Assembly: GCA_018971625.1 (NCBI GenBank)
Contig: JAGXAJ010000008.1
Location: 16,484-80,483, forward strand
Direction of reading: 5' to 3'
Origin: Pseudomonadota bacterium
GTDB taxonomy: Bacteria > Pseudomonadota > Alphaproteobacteria > Rhizobiales > Xanthobacteraceae
Length of the DNA stretch: 64,000 nucleotides
The position numbers and the translations under genes were made by a program. Below the pieces are notes generated by a model. That model did not search any database and had not been told where the DNA came from. It was given only the letters and a program-made list of their open reading frames with translations. Positions 60,708-64,000 of this stretch are shown in pieces. Position 1 is the stretch's first letter, and each line of letters starts with the position of its first letter.

Positions 60708-61706
60708 ATGAGTTTGGAATGGCCGGCGCGGCCAGCTTTCCCTTTAAAGTCCTCGTCGACCTGCTCGCCGCGCTCTGCATCGGGCTTCCTGACCTGGTCG
60801 AATCCGCTGGCGTGGTGGTGGGGAATGTTGACGCTGGTCAGCGGCGTCAATGTCGCGGTTTGGTTCGCGCTGTACCGCGAGCTGCCAGAACAACCGGTTG
60901 CCGGCAGCACGTCCGGCGTCGGACTGATGTTAGTGCTTTGCGCGGGCTATGTGTTTGGCTGTGCCTTCAGATCGGTCTTGCCGCGCGCCGATGTGCAGCG
61001 GATCTGTCTGTTCGACACCTGGCTGTCGAGCATTATGGTTGGCCGCTCGGTCGCGACCGTGGCCGAGCTTTGCTTTGTGGCACAGTGGGCGATCGTCCTG
61101 CACCGATTGGGCATGACGACGGGAGCCGACACTGTATTGACTGCTGCATGGGTGATCCTCCCGCTGATCCTGATCGCGGAGTGCTGCTCTTGGCACGCAG
61201 TGCTGACTACCAACTATCTCGGAAACGCCATCGAAAATTCGATCTGGGCGGTGGCGTTCTTCATCGCAGGCATCGCGCTGTGCCGGCTGCTGCCGGAATT
61301 CGACGGGCCGGTGCGCGTGGTCCTCGCCATCGGCCTCGCGGGGATTGTGGCTTATCTGGCGTTCCTGATGACGGTCGACGTTCCCATGTATTTCAATCGC
61401 TGGCGCACTGGAGGCGCGGACGGCAACCGGCATCTCAGCGCGCGCGACGGACTCCGCGACGTCAGCACGCGCTGGGTTGTGACGCACAATCTCACCGAGT
61501 GGAAAGAAGAGATAGCCTGGATGTCGCTTTATTTCAGCATGGCGGTGTGGGCGAGCCTCGCATTGTGCGTCTGCTATTCGCTCGAAGACCAGCTCCCGCG
61601 CTATCGTGCAGAGCCAACAGCCGCGATCTACGCCAGCAGCACCGCGTCGGCTCCGTTCACGGCTTCAGCACCGTCGGTCACCGTCCGCTCTAGCGAAGGC
61701 GCCTGA
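60708..61706 (+). CDS. Integral membrane protein, hypothetical
   Basis: A protein of about 332 residues with six to seven hydrophobic segments (MLTLVSGVNVAVWFALYREL, SIMVGRSVATVAELCFVAQW, VILPLILIAECCSWHAVLTT, AVAFFIAGIALCRLL and GIVAYLAFLMTVDVPMYFNR). No family is recognised. The first 25 residues (FPLKSSSTCSPRSASG) are Ser-rich and may reflect a wrong start. The last 27 residues overlap the end of the acyl-CoA dehydrogenase gene on the other strand for 79 bp, so the true end may once have been earlier. Confidence 0.7.
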   Translation: MSLEWPARPAFPLKSSSTCSPRSASGFLTWSNPLAWWWGMLTLVSGVNVAVWFALYRELPEQPVAGSTSGVGLMLVLCAGYVFGCAFRSVLPRADVQRICLFDTWLSSIMVGRSVATVAELCFVAQWAIVLHRLGMTTGADTVLTAAWVILPLILIAECCSWHAVLTTNYLGNAIENSIWAVAFFIAGIALCRLLPEFDGPVRVVLAIGLAGIVAYLAFLMTVDVPMYFNRWRTGGADGNRHLSARDGLRDVSTRWVVTHNLTEWKEEIAWMSLYFSMAVWASLALCVCYSLEDQLPRYRAEPTAAIYASSTASAPFTASAPSVTVRSSEGA

Positions 61707-63400
61707 ACCGAAACGTTTTCGGCAAAGAACCGCGCGACCGCGATATAACGTTCGCCGTCGCCGGCTTCGCATGCCGCGAGTGCTTCTCCTGCCAGCATGC
61801 AGCCGCCGAGCGTCGCGCCGAACAGCCGCAAATATGGCGTCGCTCCCGCCAGCGCCTCGTTCGGTTTCGAAGCGACGCGCTTGAGTAGCCACTTGCTGGT
61901 GCGATCGAGCGCGCCGAGCGCCTCGCGCAATTTTGTTCCTGTGGTGCCGAAAGCTGGATCGTTGGAGCGTTCGACTTGGGTGACGACGCCAGAGAGTTCG
62001 TCGAGTAGCGCGAATACCGATGCGCCATTATTGGCGGCGAGTTTTCGCGCCACCAAGTCGATCGACTGGATGCCATTGGTGCCCTCATAGATCGAGGTGA
62101 TGCGGGCATCGCGGGAATGCTGCGCGGCGCCGGTCTCCTCGATGAAGCCCATGCCGCCGTGGATCTGCACGCCGAGATAAGCCACTTCATTGCCGATGTC
62201 GCTGGAATATGCCTTGGCGATCGGCGTCAGCAGCGCGCCACGGGCTGCGGCATCAGCCCGTACCTTGACGTCCTTGGCTCGTAGGGACACGTCGAGCGCT
62301 ACTGCGGTTGCGTAGCAGATTGTGCGCGCCGCGGCCGTGAGGGTACGCATCTGCATCAGCATGCGCTTGATGTCGGGATGCACGATGATGGGGTCTGAAC
62401 CCTCGCCCTTGCTGCCGAAGGCGTGGCCCTGCCTGCGCTCCTGCGCGAAGGCCAGCGCCTGCTGGTATGCGCGGTCAGCGATGCCGACGCCTTCCAGACC
62501 AACAGCAAGCCGCGCCTGATTCATCATCGTAAACATGCAGAGCATGCCGCGATTTTCCTCGCCGATCAGGTAGCCGACCGCGCCGCCCTTGTCGCCCATC
62601 GTCATGGTGCAGGTCGGCGAAGCATGGATGCCGAGCTTGTGTTCGACGCCGCTAGGATAAATGTCGTTGCGCGCGCCGAGCGAGCCGTCGGCGTTGACGA
62701 GGAATTTAGGAATCAGGAACAGCGAAATACCCTTGGTGCCCGCGGGCGCATCGGGCAATCGGGCCAGCACGAAATGCACGATGTTATCGGTCATGTCGTG
62801 ATCGCCGTAGGTGATGAAGATCTTGGTGCCCTTGATGCGATAGCTGCCGTCGGCCGCGCGCTCGGCGCGGGTGCGCAGCGCGCCGACATCCGATCCTGCC
62901 TGCGGCTCGGTGAGTTGCATGGTGCCGGTCCATTCTCCGGAAACGAGCTTTTCCAAGTACGTCTTTTTCAGCGCGTCGCTGCCATGCGCATCGAGCGCCT
63001 CGATTGCGCTCAAGGTCAGGAGCGGGCAGAGACCGAAGGCGATGTTCGAAGCACTCCAGATTTCGGTGCAGACCGCGTTGATGGCAAGCGGCAGGCCCTG
63101 GCCGCCGAACGCTTCCGGTCCCGACACCGCATTCCAGCCCGCCGCGATCCAGCGCTGGTAGGCATCGGGCCAGCCGGGGGCGGTGGTGACTTTGCCGCCC
63201 TCGAGCTTGATGCCATGTTCGTCGCCGATACGGTTGAGCGGGGCCAGCACGTCGCCGGCGAACTTTCCGGCTTCCTCCAGCACAGCTGCAGTGATATCGG
63301 CGTCGAAGTCACCGTAGTGGCCAGCCTTGACGGCCGCTTCCAGACCGGCGCCGTGATTGAGGGCGAGCAGCATGTCGTTGATCGGCGCGCGATAGGTCAT
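61628..63400 (-). CDS. Acyl-CoA dehydrogenase with C-terminal extension (DmdC/FadE-like)
   Basis: A 590-residue protein of the long acyl-CoA dehydrogenase type. FGLCPLLTLSAIEALDAHGS and MQLTEPQAGSDVGALRTRAE belong to the FAD-binding core, and YLGVQIHGGMGFIEETGAAQ holds the segment near the active site; the C-terminal 130 residues form the added domain seen in methylthiopropanoyl-CoA and related dehydrogenases. It introduces an alpha,beta double bond into an acyl-CoA. Start ATG at 63400 (MTYRAPINDMLL). No ETF or other beta-oxidation gene is adjacent. Confidence 0.93.
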   Translation of the reverse strand: MTYRAPINDMLLALNHGAGLEAAVKAGHYGDFDADITAAVLEEAGKFAGDVLAPLNRIGDEHGIKLEGGKVTTAPGWPDAYQRWIAAGWNAVSGPEAFGGQGLPLAINAVCTEIWSASNIAFGLCPLLTLSAIEALDAHGSDALKKTYLEKLVSGEWTGTMQLTEPQAGSDVGALRTRAERAADGSYRIKGTKIFITYGDHDMTDNIVHFVLARLPDAPAGTKGISLFLIPKFLVNADGSLGARNDIYPSGVEHKLGIHASPTCTMTMGDKGGAVGYLIGEENRGMLCMFTMMNQARLAVGLEGVGIADRAYQQALAFAQERRQGHAFGSKGEGSDPIIVHPDIKRMLMQMRTLTAAARTICYATAVALDVSLRAKDVKVRADAAARGALLTPIAKAYSSDIGNEVAYLGVQIHGGMGFIEETGAAQHSRDARITSIYEGTNGIQSIDLVARKLAANNGASVFALLDELSGVVTQVERSNDPAFGTTGTKLREALGALDRTSKWLLKRVASKPNEALAGATPYLRLFGATLGGCMLAGEALAACEAGDGERYIAVARFFAENVSVQAPSLERTVTDGAEAVNGADAVLLA

Positions 63401-63687
63401 GACTGCGGTCTCGCTTGAGGGGTTAAAGGACCCAGAGCGCGGTCTTCCCACGAAACCGCCCTTCCCTCAACTCCGTGAGGGCAGAGAGACATGGAAGGCG
63501 ACCGTTATCCTTGGGAAACGGCCATCACGACAACCGGGCAAAACAGTCCGATTGGCGAGACGGCCTGCCGCGGGCTTCGCCGAATTCAGCTCCCAGCCGG
63601 TTGAAAAGGCTCAACTCCCTCTATAGACCGATGTTACCGAAAGAATCCGCGCGGGCTGTCGTCCCGCCAGTTTCCGGACAGGCCTGT

Positions 63688-63762
63688 TGGGGCGTAGCCA
63701 AGCGGTAAGGCAGCGGATTTTGATTCCGCCATTCGGAGGTTCGATCCCTCCCGCCCCAGCCA
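63688..63762 (+). tRNA. tRNA-Gln (anticodon TTG)
   Basis: A complete cloverleaf can be drawn: acceptor TGGGGCG/CGCCCCA, anticodon stem GCGGA/TCCGC with loop TTTTGAT giving anticodon TTG, T-arm GGAGG-TTCGATC-CCTCC, then G and an encoded CCA at 63760-63762. It decodes CAA (and by wobble CAG). The gene is single here. Confidence 0.97.
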
Positions 63763-63968
63763 GCGACTCGCTCGACCAACGATAGCGAGCACTTTGTGGT
63801 CATCCGTGAAGAATGCGGATTGAGCTGAGAAATAAGCAGAATTGGTCTTGATATAGTATTGGATTTTGCAGGAAAGCGGGGTGATGGACGTCGCTTTCTT
63901 GCGTTTTAGGATTTTGCTTTTGGGCGATTCGTGATTCCCTGACAGCGTTGTCGACATTGGGGAATGCG

Positions 63969-64000
63969 ATGAGCAAGCCGCGGGATGATCGCCAGAAAGA
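63969..64000 (+). CDS. Probable IS5-family transposase, first codons (cut by window edge)
   Basis: The last bases read ATG AGC AAG CCG CGG GAT GAT CGC CAG AAA, giving MSKPRDDRQK. I recall this as the N-terminus of a common IS5-family transposase in Bradyrhizobium and relatives. Only ten codons are present, so the call rests on recognition of a short motif. The upstream stretch ggcgattcgtgattccctga at about 63924-63943 may be part of the IS left end. It lies about 200 bp after tRNA-Gln. Confidence 0.45.
   Translation, partial: MSKPRDDRQK

Noticed and set aside
63634-63957. 107-aa minus-strand ORF
   Set aside because: Crosses tRNA-Gln on the opposite strand; not a protein gene.
1-64000. CRISPR array, prophage, toxin-antitoxin or defence cluster
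   Set aside because: No regularly spaced repeats, phage structural genes, integrase or recognisable toxin-antitoxin pair was seen; the repeats present are interspersed hairpin elements and short tandem duplications.

Overview
The window reads as chromosome of a Bradyrhizobium-like alphaproteobacterium (Nitrobacteraceae). Support: high GC content; the gene families present (phenylacetyl-CoA epoxidase operon, a phasin beside a PhaC-like remnant, CYTH-CHAD protein, Cys-rich small secreted proteins); and several interspersed repeat families that I recall from Bradyrhizobium genomes. The genus call rests on recognition, not on a search.

Layout. 1-3 kb: OsmC tail (cut by the window edge), a YeeE/YedE sulfur transporter, an MDR oxidoreductase and a GIY-YIG protein. 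3-9 kb: phenylacetate locus on the minus strand in transcription order paaX-paaA-paaB-(repeat)-paaC-paaD-(repeat)-paaE-paaI-paaK; paaK has lost its central catalytic region in frame. 9-11.5 kb: phasin with a C-terminal frameshift, a broken PhaC-like gene, an alpha/beta hydrolase and a DUF6489 protein. 11.5-16.7 kb: TetR-controlled RND efflux operon. 16.9-27 kb: Glu/Leu-type dehydrogenase, two PfkB kinases, ferredoxin reductase, enoyl-CoA hydratase, aldehyde dehydrogenase, and an E1-type transketolase-like enzyme. 27-33.5 kb: DMT transporter, aldo/keto reductase, SMP-30 lactonase, intradiol dioxygenase, serine hydrolase, CcdA. 33.6-36.1 kb: remnants of dctA and of an isocitrate/isopropylmalate-type dehydrogenase around an intact XRE regulator. 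36.1-43.4 kb: MFS transporter, PRC-barrel protein, glycogen-debranching-type glucosidase, ABC exporter, GT4 glycosyltransferase. 43.4-49.4 kb: gene-poor stretch with small proteins, an APC permease, an AT-richer patch with several short tandem duplications, and a long repeat. 49.4-51.2 kb: two-component flavin monooxygenase. 51.6-57.8 kb: small secreted or membrane proteins, DUF488, Ogt, DUF1543 and GntR genes among gene fragments (livF, two membrane-protein tails, an alcohol dehydrogenase tail), then glutathione-dependent formaldehyde dehydrogenase. 57.8-64 kb: CYTH-CHAD protein, inorganic pyrophosphatase, membrane protein, acyl-CoA dehydrogenase, tRNA-Gln, and the first codons of a probable IS transposase.

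How it fits together. Much of the intact content is catabolic: phenylacetyl-CoA epoxidation, a fatty-acyl/enoyl-CoA set, an aromatic ring-cleavage gene with sugar-lactone and aldo/keto enzymes, and a flavin monooxygenase pair. The notable theme is decay: about ten genes are broken or truncated. The same window carries repeated short elements and at least six 13-19 bp tandem duplications, three of them near gene starts or stops. I did not see a CRISPR array, prophage, toxin-antitoxin or recognisable defence island.
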